Shown here piece by piece: positions 33,105 to 44,744 of a stretch of DNA of 64,000 nt. The position numbers were made by a program, and so were the translations under genes. Position 1 is the first letter of the stretch, and each line of letters opens with the position of its first letter. The notes beneath the pieces are model-generated. The model made no database searches, had not been told where the DNA came from, and saw only the letters and a list, made by a program, of their open reading frames with translations. The DNA comes from Cephalopachus bancanus (taxonomy: Eukaryota > Chordata > Mammalia > Primates > Tarsiidae): the NCBI GenBank assembly GCA_027257055.1, contig JAPVLO010000056.1, forward strand, positions 3,038,001 to 3,102,000, read 5' to 3'.

Positions 33105-33550
33105 GGACTCTTGTCTTTAAACGGACATCTGTGTTATTCATTCATAATAGTTTCATTTGCAAATACTTAATGTCATCACTTGGATGTGTCCCCTTTTACA
33201 AGTCCCTTTCTTATGGCTTTTAGTTTCTTATTTGTAGTCAGATTTGTCACAGAGTAGTCTGTCACATTTTTTTGTATTTTCTTTTTTGTTAGTTTTTAAT
33301 TGGTTCAAGTAAGAGAATGTTTAGTCATTCTTTCATATCTCAGTGTGTTCCCCCTTATTGTTCTGATCTAATATTTTTGATTAATAAGTAATTTTGATAT
33401 ATACACCTATTTTAAAAGGTACCACTATATAGTCAATACTTCAACTTCTTTAGCAAACAATTTAGGCAAACAGTTACTATGGTAGTCCCTAAGTAATATA
33501 CAAATTTAGGTTGCTACTACTTCAAGATATTTATTTTTATTTAAAAAATA
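33105..33550. other. AT-rich unique sequence
   Basis: No feature was recognised; an old L1 origin is possible but not shown. Confidence 0.35.
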
Positions 33551-33556
33551 GAAGTG

Positions 33557-33842
33557 GCCGGGCTCAGTGGCTCAGCCTGTAATCCCGTGCCTTTGGGAGG
33601 CTGAGGTGAGTGGATTGCCTGAGCCCGCAGGTTCGAGACCCGCCTGGGCAGCAAGACCTCATCTCTACAATAAATCAAAAAATTAGCCGGGCGTGGTAGC
33701 ATGCGCCTGTAATTCCGGCTACTTGGAAGGCTGAGGCGGAAGGATCGCCGGAGTCCAGCAGGTCGAGGCTGCGGTGGCCGGGAGCGGCCACTGCACTCCA
33801 GTCTGGGTGACAGAGTGAGACTCCAACTCAAAAAAAAAAAAA
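33557..33842 (+). mobile_element. Alu SINE, young subtype
   Basis: Full forward Alu with an A tail. It is one of the best-preserved copies (GGCCGGGCTCAGTGGC start, GCCGGGCGTGGTAGC mid, GGGAGCGGCCACTGC right arm). It carries the left-arm deletion (GGGCAGCAAGACC). The target duplication is not clear. Confidence 0.95.
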
Positions 33843-33849
33843 GGAGCGT

Positions 33850-34550
33850 ACTGATTTGCTTCTCCATTATACATTTTAAATTTCAACACCTGATCATGAC
33901 TGACACTGCACTAACCTAGGCACAAGCTAATCTGAGACCGGGAAGATAGATTCAAGCACTAAGGACCTCAAACATCTAGGGCTGCTCAGGTTTCACAGGA
34001 CTCACAGAAGACCCTGAAAGAAGCAGATCAACTATTAGTGTGGCCATTTGACAACTGCTGAAAATGAAGCCCTCAGAAGCTAACTGGACAGATGCAGCCA
34101 GCACTCTATGGCTGGATACAAACACCAGCCATCTGATTCTAAATTTTGTGATTCCCTTTCTTCCTATTATATCATCCTGTGCCTTGTAAATATTCAGAAT
34201 CAAGGTATTGCCTACAAAAGGCACGGGCAGAATGAAGAGGAGACTGGTCTGGGGAAATGGAAGGCCCAGAAGGGCCTCTCTATCACAGTCTTATTTGTGG
34301 GACTACTTTTATGAAGAGCCTGATTCTGAAGTTCAAAAGTGTGAGAAACGGGAGAGAACACACGGGAATGGGTGAGGCCCATGGTGGTGAGAGGCTCTGA
34401 TAGGCTTCTGAGGGGAGTACAAGTCCAAAGGAGAGAGGAGAACATACTCAGAGCTGAAAAACAGCATTTTTGGATTACAAATTTAATGTCTTTTTTGCTA
34501 GATCACAGAATGGGGCATGGCAGAGGGAAGCTAGAAAAGAATTCTCCATT
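33850..34550. other. Unique sequence with a possible MIR
   Basis: A weak reversed MIR at about 34015-34150 ('GAAAATGAAGCCCTCAGAAG'). Nothing else is recognised. Confidence 0.35.
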
Positions 34551-34561
34551 ATAAAAAGATT

Positions 34562-34841
34562 GGGCCAGGTACAGTGGATCACGTCTATAATCCCAGCACT
34601 TTGGAAGGTCAAGGTGAGAAGATTGCCTGAGCCCAGGGGTTCAAGACCAGCCTGGGCAACTTGGTGAGACCTCATCTCTACAATAAATAAAAAAATTAAC
34701 CGGGTGTGGTGGCACGTGCCTGTAGTTCCAGCTACTTGGAAGTCTGAGGCGGAAGGATTTCCTGAGCCCAGCAGGTTGAGGCTGTGGGGACCATGAGTGT
34801 GCAGTCTGGGTGACAGAGTAAGACTCCAACTCAAAAAAAAG
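34562..34841 (+). mobile_element. Alu SINE, older, right arm shortened
   Basis: Forward Alu flanked by AAAAAGATTGGG at 34553-34564 and 34842-34853. The right arm lacks the CCACTGCACTCCAGCC segment. Confidence 0.95.
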
Positions 34842-34924
34842 AAAAAGATTGGGACTATCTCAACCAGTCAGGATTCAACCAGAGGAGAAGAAACAAACCC
34901 TAGCAGATTATGTAGATGTAGATT

Positions 34925-35000
34925 ATGCAGATTATATATACACATAGACACACACAAAACTCACACTCACACATGTACATACAGACACATGTAATCTCCT
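34925..35000. repeat. Degenerate CA-rich microsatellite
   Basis: An interrupted ACAC/CACAT run follows a TATA stretch. Confidence 0.6.
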
Positions 35001-35004
35001 AGTG

Positions 35005-35880
35005 GTTGGTTCTGTTCTTCTAGTAAAAAAATAAGATATATATTTTATATGTATTTAATAAATATATATGCATTATTTATTTACTAGGAGGATCTGGTCT
35101 TACACAAATGTGGGAGCTGGTTAAGCGGTCTTTATGTCTGTTGTCTTACATCTGGGGCTGCAGGTTGACGTCCACTGGACAGGTCATTAGGAAGGGAAGA
35201 TGGATATGAAGAGGGGCTCAAGAGCTACTTGGAATCCTCAAGCAAGAGCTGAAACCCCATGAGGACAAACGGGAACCTTGGTTTTCACAGCTTCCCGGTT
35301 TGCTGACGTGGGTGACCTAAAGAAGCCAGGGTCTTTTTCCAAGGAGCTAAACACACACATCTACAAAGGAGATGGAGAAGGTGAAGGAAGATCCAGGGAA
35401 GGAAAGAGCAGTTGCAGGCCCATATGCTGCTTCATGCCAACTAAGTGAGTCCACAAACCAGTAATACCATGTGAGGCGCAGCATGGCTGCCACTTCCTTC
35501 TATCCTCCAAATCCCCCTAGAGTCTCCCCTGGCCCACTCCACTGGAAACATGCAAGAAACCACCTTTTAGGTAATGGTCATTTACTCTAGCCAAGTTGGC
35601 ATATTGCGAAGCCACCACACTATCTGGGAAGGGATACTGTAGGTAGGAGAAGGTTGACTTAGATACTTTCTAGAGGCCTCTGACTATTTAGTACCAGGTC
35701 ATCTCCAGCTAGGGAAGTACTCCCAGATGCGACTGCCGTCAGTGTCTTTGTCTCTAGGGATTTTCATTTTCTAAGATCAGCTATAGATTAGGAAAGAGTC
35801 TGCTCAGCTTCTCCCTTTCTTGCTGGCTGAAAGGTCAACACATCTGCCCTTTGCATTTTAAGGATTTATACTAGTATGTG
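35005..35880. other. Unique sequence
   Basis: No gene or named repeat was recognised. Confidence 0.4.
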
Positions 35881-35884
35881 TTTA

Positions 35885-36425
35885 GTACTATAAGCAATAG
35901 TAAGAGCGAACATTATAAATTGAGAATATGTAATGCTCCAGACCCTTTTACACGCATTGTTTGTTTAATTCTTTTAAAATTCCTGTATGGAAGGTATTAT
36001 GTTACCTGAATTTTACTGATGTAAAAATAGAGCTTAGGCCAGATGCAGTGGCTCAAGCCTGTAATCCCAGCACTTTGGGAGGCCAAGGCAAGAGGATTGC
36101 CTGAGTCCAGGGGTTTGACACCAGCCTGGGCAACTTGGTGAGACCTTGTCTCTACAATAAATCAAAAAAATTAGCCGGGTGTAGTGGTGCATGCCTGTAG
36201 TTCCAGCTACTTGGAAGGCTGAGGCAGAAGGATCGCCTGAGCCCAGTAGGTTGAGGCTGTGGTGGCCGTGAGTGTGCCATTGCACTCCAGACTGGGCAAC
36301 AGAATGAGACTCTGACTCAAAAAAAGTAAAAATAAAAATAAGAAATAGAGCTTAAAGAGACTGATTTGTTCAATGTCAGGTAGCTGTTATGAGTTGGAGC
36401 AGAGATTGAAATTCAAGACATTCAG
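35885..36425 (-). mobile_element. MIR SINE split by an Alu
   Basis: Reversed MIR: 'TAATGCTCCAGACCCTTTTA', 'TATGGAAGGTATTATGTTAC' before the Alu; 'AAGAGACTGATTTGTTCAAT' and 'GTCAGGTAGCTG' after it. Confidence 0.8.
36037..36342 (+). mobile_element. Alu SINE inside a MIR
   Basis: Forward Alu flanked by AAATAGAGCTTA at 36025-36036 and 36343-36354. It keeps the older GGCCGTGAGTGTGCCATTGC right arm. Confidence 0.95.
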
Positions 36426-36439
36426 GGTTAGAAAGCAAT

Positions 36440-37260
36440 ACTATCACTACAACCACCAAAAATAACAGACAAGGTAATTACCACCTGGTTAAGAGTCTTC
36501 TCAAAGTTTTTACAGTTGAGCCCCTAGTATCTAGAATCTTCTACTTCCTTTCAACCTGAAGAATGTGTGATGCTGTGAGAAGAAAGAGGACGGTAAAAGG
36601 GTAAATGGAATCTGAGAAAATAAAAACAACCAAGGAGGTATATAGGAAACATCAAAGGAATGTGTTGAAAAAGAGAGAGAAAAGGAAGAAATAACAGCAA
36701 AGAAACAATTTCCTGTCTTCTCACTACCTTATTACCCAAGTGGAAAGGCATGGTATCCTACTTGTGATGGTCGTAAAGGAATATAAAGATGGACAAATCA
36801 AATCAATACAATGAATGATTAGCAACAGTTCAAATAAGCCAGTTGAAGACTTTCAAGCAATTTTTAAAGTTAAGTGGCCCACCAAAAAATAAATCAACAA
36901 ATAAAACCTCAAAAAACACCAAAGAATGGGGACCGTGACTTTAGCAACTGTTCAGAACATGTTCTGAGACTTCTCAGGACAGACAAGTGCCTGAGCCATT
37001 AAGAGGGTGGCTAAGGAGGACAGGCAAGCAGTCCCCCAAGTCTGCTTCTAGGAGACAACAATGGCATGGACACCTTTGAAAATCATGGGGGCTTGCTGGT
37101 GTACAAAGTTCTAGTTGCTGAAGAAATGGAACAGGCCAAGCATGTGTATTTCCAGCCAGCTGTGGTTCAGTGCCACTACGTTCACCTGGGCTTCTGTGGA
37201 ATGTCTGCCTCAAACCCCTCCTCACCCAGAACAGGCTGTCCATCATTCCAGGTCTAGCAT
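36440..37260. other. Unique sequence
   Basis: No gene was recognised. Overlapping frames of 60-106 residues on both strands at 36.97-37.36 kb show no domain. Confidence 0.4.
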
Positions 37261-37264
37261 AGAT

Positions 37265-37440
37265 GGCAACCTTCCTCAACACAGTTTCAGGCATTGCTCT
37301 CCAGGCTTAATTCTGTCTGCTTCGTGTGATCAATTGTTTACCTATCTGAGCTCCTAGAGGGGAGTGATTGTATCCTGCACTTTCCCACATTTCCATTAAT
37401 GTCATTACAAGCACCTGGGGAACCCTCTACAGTGTGGAGC
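37265..37440 (+). mobile_element. L2-like 3' fragment
   Basis: 'GAGCTCCTAGAGGGGAGTG' preceded by TTGTTTACC fits the L2 3' end; diverged. Confidence 0.45.
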
Positions 37441-37807
37441 CATAGCACTGCTCCCTCTTCCATAAGCTTGCCACCCTGGCTCCTTGAACCTGGAATTTTT
37501 TCCTTGCAAAGGCTTCTCAAAGCTCTTTTCTTCTCCATCGCCACTGACTCTGCTCTAGTTTGCATCATCATCTTCTCTTTCTTTTAGTCACAGAATAATA
37601 GGAATAGATGGATAACCCTCAAATATCTCCTCCACTATATTCAGTGATGCATAATTTCATCAATGATGCCAAATTCAAGTGCATTATATGTCTCTACCTC
37701 CAAGGCATATAATATTTTTCCAATGGGAGAAGGGGTAACTCCTGGAGACTGCCCTGCAGGTGAACATTCAGAGCTCCTATCTTCTCTTCTCCAAGGCCGT
37801 GCTTCAT

Positions 37808-37829
37808 AAATATATATATATATATATAT
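37808..37829. repeat. (TA)n microsatellite
   Basis: Eleven uninterrupted TA units. Confidence 0.9.
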
Positions 37830-38049
37830 TTCAAGCCATATGACTAGTATCTCTAAAAGAGTCCTCGGGGCAACATTTGTTCTTTCTTCTTTGGCTTGTT
37901 GATTCATCATTCCTAATTGAACAAGCCAGGAGAATACAACAAAGCCCCTTAACCTCGACCCAGGCAGGAACACAGACCACCGAGTTCCCTTAATATTTAA
38001 AAATGAGGAGCTTTACAACAGAATATACCAATAGGTGGTAAGGACACCA

Positions 38050-38245
38050 TATATTCAGGTGAAATTTCAATCCTTCAGAGCTCTTTTGGGCACATTGATC
38101 TTCTTAACAATCACAGAAAATAGATATTGTTGCTCTTATTTTATAAATAACCCAGTCGAGGCTGAGAGGACTATGGTGACTTGGATGGGGACTCACAGCT
38201 GTGTGGTGGTAGAGTTCAGAAAAAACCACTGAATTCCCGAATCTA
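38050..38245 (-). mobile_element. MIR SINE
   Basis: 'ATTTTATAAATAACCCAGTC' and 'ACTCACAGCTGTGTGGTGG'. Confidence 0.65.
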
Positions 38246-38839
38246 GGTAAGGCACACACACGAGAGAGCTTTTATTCCATTGCTCTGAACACTTCCTGAT
38301 TTTAAACTTTTCAGTCATCACAAATCTATATATTTTCGACCTCTGCCTATAGGCAGGATGTATTAGAGAGATTTATTAGACAGGCAATCTAAAAAAGATG
38401 ACTGTTTTCAGAAGCTACTGCTCCCCAGCCCTCCTTAGGTAGAAAACGTTAATTTGTCTTCCCAAATTCACTCCACCTCAGAGAATAGCTTTGTGGATGG
38501 AAAAGCAATCATAAAAGACCAAACTCAACCCAGCATCAAATGATCAGCCTCCTCTCTTCATCGTGGTGAATTACAAGCTTCCCCTAGGTCCAGCAGTTAC
38601 TTACATGACTGGAAAGCTCATCTGAATAACCTGGCAGGCCTATGGGTGGGTGGAGGGGCAAGTGTTTCCCCATCCCAGCCCCCATGTCTCATTTAACTCT
38701 ACTCATTAGAGGAGGCTGGGGCACAAATCAGCTTAACATGTCAATAAGCCACCAGCAAAAATTGACAGCTGAGGAATCCCAGCTCCCAGCCTCCTCCACT
38801 ACTGAAGCCCTCAGACAAAAAGGTTTTTCAGTCTCCTTG

Positions 38840-39300
38840 CCGGGTCACCTAAATGAGTAGTGACATTTGAGTCCCTCAGAGTAATTAATTTCCTCTGTCT
38901 CCAATAGCTCCTCATATTTTTAATGAATTTTTACAAGTCTCAGATCCTCCAGCCTCCCAGCTACCTCTCCAGTCCTGTGGTTCCCCAAGGTCCCTTAACA
39001 AATAGCTCCCACTCGTATTTGCCTTGCAAACTCACATAAACTGGAAATGATAAATACATTATCTGGGCTTTTTAATGGACCATTGTTTAATTTTCTATGC
39101 TTGTCTGACTGGGGAAGAGATGAATATTACCTTGTGGAGAATAAGATTTCTATTCCATTTAAGGGGGGTCAGGGGTAATCTATGGCAGAAAAGCAACACT
39201 CTGTTCATCCTAATAGGCAGAGCTGCTAATTAAAAGTGTTGGAAGGGACATCCATCCACCAGTCTGTGATTCATTCAGCATTATCCCCAGTAAACAAGAA
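38840..39300. promoter_or_regulatory. Repeat-free block, candidate conserved non-coding element
   Basis: No repeat was recognised from 38.25 to 40.08 kb. Within it this stretch is dense in AATTA core words (GTAATTAATTTCC, GCTAATTAAAAG) together with CCATTGTTTAATT (Sox-like) and 'TAATGAATTTTTAC'. It may be an enhancer-like element; function is unproven. Confidence 0.35.
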
Positions 39301-40080
39301 ATAGATATTGGAATGAATGCTTCTAATTTGTCAAAAGAATAGGCATTTTCAATTGTGCCTTCCTGGCTCCTGTAGGAAGGACATAACTCAGTGTTGCCAT
39401 CATTTAAAAGTTTAGGATTTCAAAATAACAGGACTTTTCCCCTAAGCTCGTAAATCTTCAAGTCTGTTTTCTACATAGAAACATACATCTTACATATGGT
39501 TTGATTTTATTTTCCACAGTTGAAAAATAGTTTCTTCTGTTGGTAAATATATTGAAATGAGAGGCATTTGAGAAAGAGACCAAACATAGCTCTGTTTCAA
39601 ATCAAACCAATCTGAGATGATCTATCAGAAGAGGCTAAAATCCAGGCAGGAAAACTTGAGTCCTAATGACATTTATTATATACTTAAAGAAAAGACCCCA
39701 AATAATCAATATTCTCTCTCTCTGACCACAAACACAAATAGACCAGAGAAAAGTCACTCAAAGCACCAATTTCAAACGCTCCATCAATTCTCTTCTGTGT
39801 TTTAAGGAGGAAAACAAAATACGAAAGCCATCATTTCAAGAGAACCCAGAGACATTTGTGAACAATTTTTCCAAAGAGAAAGATTTTCCTTGTACCAGCA
39901 AGACCTAGGCAGGCTCAAATATTTACCTTTGTGCTGCGTCAAAGAGTTCTTCAATCATGAAGACTTAGAGCCAGGGTTCACCACCATGTCTTGCTGCATG
40001 CTGAAAACAAACAAAACATGATGTTAAAAATGTAAACATTAATTATTTAATGGTCTATTTTTCTTCTCTCTCAGACCAGA
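39300..40080. other. Unique sequence
   Basis: No feature was recognised. Confidence 0.4.
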
Positions 40081-40150
40081 AACATTTACTAACTCCCTGC
40101 CATATACCAGGCACTGGGAATACAGAGATGGATAAAACAAAAAATACCAG
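40080..40150 (-). mobile_element. L2 3' end fragment
   Basis: 'CATTTACTAACTCCCTGCC', 'ATACCAGGCACTGGGAATAC'. An A run of about 18 follows at 40157-40174. Confidence 0.7.
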
Positions 40151-40389
40151 TGACCAAAAAAAAAAAAAAAAAAATACAGACCATTATAAGAGTTAGGCAA
40201 GAGCTAGTAGCAATGCATTTAGGAATGAGAAAAATGTGTGTGTTTGTGTGTGTCTTTGTGCGCCTGCATGCATGTGTCTTTCTGAGACATATGAATGTAC
40301 ACACAAGTACATATACACAAAATAATTCTTAAAGAACTTCCCCACATTTGTAATTCATCTAATTCTCTTACAAGCTTGAGCTCGTGCCT

Positions 40390-40840
40390 TGAGATCAGTA
40401 AAGAAACAGGAACTGGAGAAAATGTCAGGAGTCTTAAAAGTGATCATATCCTTTAATCCGTAATTCACCTTGTGGATTCTTCTTAAGGAAACATTCACAA
40501 ATGCAGACCAATATTTATGCACAGAAATATTCATCATAGTGTTATTTGTAGGAAAGATAGACCAATAGAGGAATGACGAAGTTAATGTTAGTATTTCTGC
40601 ACAGGATAATATTATACACAGACACAAATAATTTTTAATAATTTAATAATTGTGTTATAGTGTTGTATACTATAACACAATTGTTAACTTTAAGCTTATC
40701 TATGTAGAAGTTGGTCTTAAAAAAATAACTGGTTATATCTGATGTAGGATTGTAGGATATTTTTCTCATCTCTTTATGCTTCTGAATTTTCTACAAAGAT
40801 CATGCACTATTTTTCTAGATAGAAAATTAAAAAAGAAAAA
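40390..40840 (+). mobile_element. HAL1/L1M-like remnant
   Basis: 'CCTTGTGGATTCTTCTTAAG', 'CATAGTGTTATTTGTAGG' and the 3' 'TTCTGAATTTTCTACAAAG'. Confidence 0.65.
40648..40682. repeat. Perfect 14-bp inverted repeat (hairpin)
   Basis: AATTGTGTTATAGT at 40648-40661 is followed, after 7 bases, by its exact complement at 40669-40682. Confidence 0.95.
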
Positions 40841-40899
40841 ACAAAAGACTCAGTTCCAATATCACAATGCCTGTGCTACTTCCCCCAATACCCCTATTT

Positions 40900-41135
40900 A
40901 GTTGGGGACTCCCTGTTTCCCAGCAAGGTAACACTCTGCACTGGAATTGTTTATTTATTTCTGGTGAATAATGGAGATGATTACTTCCATCTTTGGCTCC
41001 CCTAGTTGTGAGCTCCTCTGATGAAGTTATTATGCCCTGTTAGCCTTTGCTTCCCATGAACCTAGCCCAGAGACTGGCGTAGTTGTCACTCAGTCAGTGA
41101 TTGCTGCTTAAAGGAAAGAATGAGTGAATGAATGA
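40900..41135 (+). mobile_element. L2 3' end
   Basis: 'GTTGTGAGCTCCTCTGATG', 'CCTAGCCCAGAGACTGGCG' and a terminal 'GAATGAGTGAATGAATGA'. Confidence 0.8.
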
Positions 41136-41323
41136 CAAAAAACTTGATCAATAAAATTGACTTGACCAAAATTACATTAAGAAAATTGTTCATTCAAAAT
41201 AATCAGTGACAATAAAACATTACGTTCCATTCGGATTCACAGATGATACAGCAAGATGGAAAGCAGAGAGGTGGTAATTTTTCAGAGAAGACAGTAAAAC
41301 TGAGAAAAAAAGACCTTATGATT

Positions 41324-41325
<2 letters not shown>

Positions 41326-41359
<34 letters not shown>
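41326..41359. repeat. (CA)n microsatellite
   Basis: About 17 CA units. Confidence 0.95.
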
Positions 41360-41362
<3 letters not shown>

Positions 41363-41689
41363 AAACTTGATATAATGGAATATCATAGCCTAGTGATTTT
41401 CCAATGTATTCTAAAACCAAGAATCTGCCTAAGACAGGAATATTTATCTAGTAACAATATCCCATTACAACAACTCAAATTACGCATTTGGAATTACATA
41501 TACACAAACTAAGTAGAGGCTTGTTATTAGTTTTAATCAGCAATGGCTGGTTGACTCCCTGTTCAAGATAAAAAAAAAAAAGTTACAGGATATATTATTG
41601 TAATGTTTTACAGAAATTCAATTTAGTCTACTCGTAAAACTAGTGAAATATAGTCAGGATATTAATATACAGTTATATTTCTCTGGAGA

Positions 41690-41815
41690 TAGACCTGGTC
41701 TGAATCCTATCTCTGTCATTTAAGAGTTGGATAATCTTGGGTAAATTATTTGACCTTCCTAAGTCTCAGTTTTCTTATATGTAAAGTGGGATAATAATAA
41801 CACCAACCCGATACA
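41690..41815 (+). mobile_element. MIR SINE
   Basis: 'CTGAATCCTATCTCTGTC', 'CTTGGGTAAATTATTTGACC', 'GTCTCAGTTTTCTTATATG'. Confidence 0.8.
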
Positions 41816-41989
41816 GTATTGTTAAAAAAAAAAAAAGAGGAGGGAGAGAGAGAATGATATTCAAAACAGGCTTCAAGCTCATGTCTCTTTACAGAAAGAT
41901 CTGGAGCTCTTAAACACACACCAGCCTTCCTAAGCTGAACCATTACCTTATTTCATTCTCATCATATTTGTTGTTAAGAGTTCTCGTTT

Positions 41990-42204
41990 TACTACTTTAT
42001 ATTTTTTTATTTCTGTAAAAATCAGTTGTAATGTCCTCTCTTTCATTCCTGATTTTAGTTATTTGAGTCCTCCCTCTTTTTGTTGTCATTCTAAGTAAAA
42101 TTTTGTAAATTTTGTTGATCTTTTTGAAGAACCAACTCAGTTTTGCTGATTTTCTCCACTGTGGTTTTATATTCTCTATTTCTTAAATTTTTTGTTTCTG
42201 CTTT
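41990..42204 (-). mobile_element. Old L1 (ORF2) fragment
   Basis: 'GAAGAACCAACTCAGTTTTG' and 'TGATTTTCTCCACTGTGG' are antisense L1 ORF2 phrases. Confidence 0.75.
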
Positions 42205-42305
42205 AAAGGAGAGGAAATGGATTGCCAATGTTAAACACATAATGAGTGTCTGAGCCAAGATTCAAATGCAGAGTGTCTGGTTCCAAAGCCTAGTCTCTTA
42301 TAAAA
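42205..42305 (-). mobile_element. MIR SINE fragment
   Basis: 'GAGCCAAGATTCAAATGCAG', 'GTCTGGTTCCAAAGCC'. Confidence 0.7.
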
Positions 42306-42309
42306 AGAA

Positions 42310-42696
42310 GGCATGGCATCTGAGTTTTCACCCAGGCTTTGACTCAACAAAGTTCAGTTTATGATTTTACCTTATCACACTCTATTATTTGAAATGTTAT
42401 GTCTTGTATTTTATTCCCTCATTGTCACATTTAAGTGACCTCTTGCATATTTTCTTATTCAATAGTTCAAGCATGAAGTTGAATATAGACATAATTATAA
42501 CAAAAACCTAAGTATTAACATCCAGCCTTGTCAGATACTATTATTCTCTTGTACTTGCTTCAGATCTCTTCCTTTTAAAATAAAACAATGTAGATATGTC
42601 TTTCATGAATTTTTCCCCATTCTACAAAGCTAACTAGACTACTAAATTTTCCTGCATTTTTTTGTTTCTAATGCATAGTTCTATCCATAAACAATA
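42310..42696. other. AT-rich sequence, possibly old L1
   Basis: No firm feature. Confidence 0.3.
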
Positions 42697-42698
42697 TA

Positions 42699-43913
42699 CA
42701 ACTTCTGACAATTAAGTTCATGAAATAGCCACTGTGTACTTACATTGGCACCACTGTACACATAACTTGGTAAGGTTTTACAACCTCGGTATATCAGTGT
42801 CTCACAACTGTGTTTGTGTAAACATGTGGCAGTGTCTTGCTGAGTGGTGTTCATTATTGTTGTATGATTTTGTGTGCTGTCACAAGAGTGTCAGAGCCTG
42901 AATTAGAGCAGCAAACAAACATTAAATTTCTCGTTAAACTTGACAAGAGTGGAAGTGAAATCAGGGACATGTTGGTCCAAGGTTATGGGGATAATGGCAT
43001 GAAGAAAACAGCAGTGTGCAAATGAATTAAACTTTTTTTTTGAGGGGAGAGACAGCATCACTGATGAGAGGGTCAAGATGGCCAATAAGCCAGACTCGGT
43101 GGCTCAGCTTGTAATCCCGCGCCTTTGGGAGGCTGAGGTGAGTGGATTGCCTGAGCCCGCGGGTTCGAGACCCGCCTGGGCAACTTGGTGAGACCTCAGC
43201 TCTACAATAAATCAAAAACTAGCCGGGTGTGGTAGCGTGCACCTGTAGTTCCAGCTACTTGGAAGGCTGAGGCGGAAGGATCGCTGGAGCCCAGCAGGTC
43301 GAGGCTGCTGGGCAACAGAGTGAGACTCCAACTCAAAAAATAAATAAATAAATTAAAAAGATGGCCAATAATGAGTAGAACTGACAAAAACATTGCAAAA
43401 ATTCATCAAATTGTGCATAAAAATCATCAGCTGACTGTGAGATGCATAGCAGACCAAATGAACATCAATAGAGAAAAAGTTTAACTGAAAATCTTGGCAT
43501 GAGAAAGTTGTGTGCAAAACATCCCAAAGGAGCTCTTGCATCCCAACAATGCACCAGCTCACACAGCACCGTCTGTGAGGATGTTGTTAGTCAGCAAACA
43601 AGTAACTATAATGGAACACTCTTCCAACTCATCTGATCTGACCCCCAACAACTTTTTCTTTACCCAAAGATAAAGAAAATATTGAAAGTAAGATATTTTG
43701 ATGACATTCAGGACATCAATGGTAATATGATGGCAACTCTGATGGCCATTCCAGAAAAAGAGTTCCAAAATTGCTTTGATGAGTAGACTAGGTGCTGGCA
43801 TCAGTGCATAGCTTCCCAAAGGAAGTACTTTAAGGTGACCATAGTGATATTCAGTAATGAGGTATGTGGCACTTTTTCTAGGATGAATTGGCAGTCTTAA
43901 TTGTCAAAACTTG
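42699..43913 (+). mobile_element. Mariner DNA transposon (DD34D type), internally deleted, with a nested Alu
   Basis: Ends are inverted: CAACTTCTGACAATTAAG at the left matches the complement of CTTAATTGTCAAAACTTG at the right, and TA lies outside both ends (42697-42698, 43914-43915). The frame at 42837-43025 encodes the N-terminal helix-turn-helix region (NIKFLVKL, SGSEIRDMLVQ). Downstream the catalytic end is readable: NNAPAHTA and DLTPNNFF. The two positions that should be Asp are both Asn (codons 43545-43547 and 43650-43652); they are 35 codons apart, exactly DD34D spacing. About 110 codons including the first Asp seem deleted, stops are present, and a 270-bp Alu sits inside. No active enzyme is possible. 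Confidence 0.92.
43089..43357 (+). mobile_element. Alu SINE inside the mariner
   Basis: Forward Alu flanked by AAGATGGCCAATAA at 43075-43088 and 43358-43371. The right arm lacks about 30 bases (GAGGCTGCTGGGCAACAG joint), and the tail has become (AAAT)n. Confidence 0.95.
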
Positions 43914-44469
43914 TATAACACTGTTTTGCATGTTTTAAAATTTTGTTTAACTGATAGCCCAACTTTAGGCATCCATCTGAAGCCTATTTGTTTTTCCACT
44001 ATATTATACTTTGAAGAATTCATCACTTGGAAAAAATTAACTTTAGTTTTCTTAATTTAAAATTTGGATTGCATTTTGTCATGTGTTTATATTTTGGCTT
44101 AATCATCATATGAATGAAAATTTGGGTGGTTTCCAAATTGTGATAATACAATGATGCTGCCATAGATTTTGTATATTCCTTGCATATATGTGTGTGAGAT
44201 TTCTCTGTGGATTTGCTGGACCACACAGTCCATACATCTTCAAAATTATTAGGTATTGAAAATGCTCTACAAAATGACAGTAGCATTCATGTTAATCCAG
44301 CATTAGTGCACATCATTACCAGTATTTGATATTATAAAAGTTTTAAAAAGTTTTCCAATATGATAAATATAAAATATTTTATTGTGTTTTAGCATGCATT
44401 TCTCTAATTACTAGTGAGATTGAACATTCTTTTCTGTTTTGATTGGCCATTTTGGTTTTTTGGGGTTTT

Positions 44470-44744
44470 TTTGAGTTGGAGTCTTACTCTGTCTCCCAGG
44501 CTGGAGTGCAGTGGCTCACTCATAGCCACTCCAGAGTTGATCTGCTGGACTCCGGCAATCCTTCCACTTCAAGTAGTCAGAACTATAGGTGCACGCTACC
44601 ATGCCTGGTTAATTTTTTATTTATTGTAGAGATGAGGTCTCACCAAGTTGCCTGGGCTAGTCTTGAACCTGTGGGCTCAGGCAATCCACTCACCTTGGGC
44701 TCCCAAAGTGCTGGGATTACGTGCTGAGTCACCAAGCCTGGCCT
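44470..44744 (-). mobile_element. Alu SINE inside old L1
   Basis: Reversed Alu, older subtype, with decayed CpG sites. Confidence 0.9.

Noticed and set aside
36974..37357. Overlapping frames on both strands in a GC-richer spot, considered as an exon
   Set aside because: Both strands are open equally, and no domain or convincing splice-bounded reading was seen.
40157..40174. A run with AAAAATAC on both sides, considered as a tiny retroposon
   Set aside because: Only about 8 non-A bases lie inside, and A-rich flanks make the match likely by chance.
42837..43025. 62-residue frame considered as a domesticated gene
   Set aside because: It matches the mariner transposase N-terminus but stops early; the downstream frame is deleted, mutated and split by an Alu.
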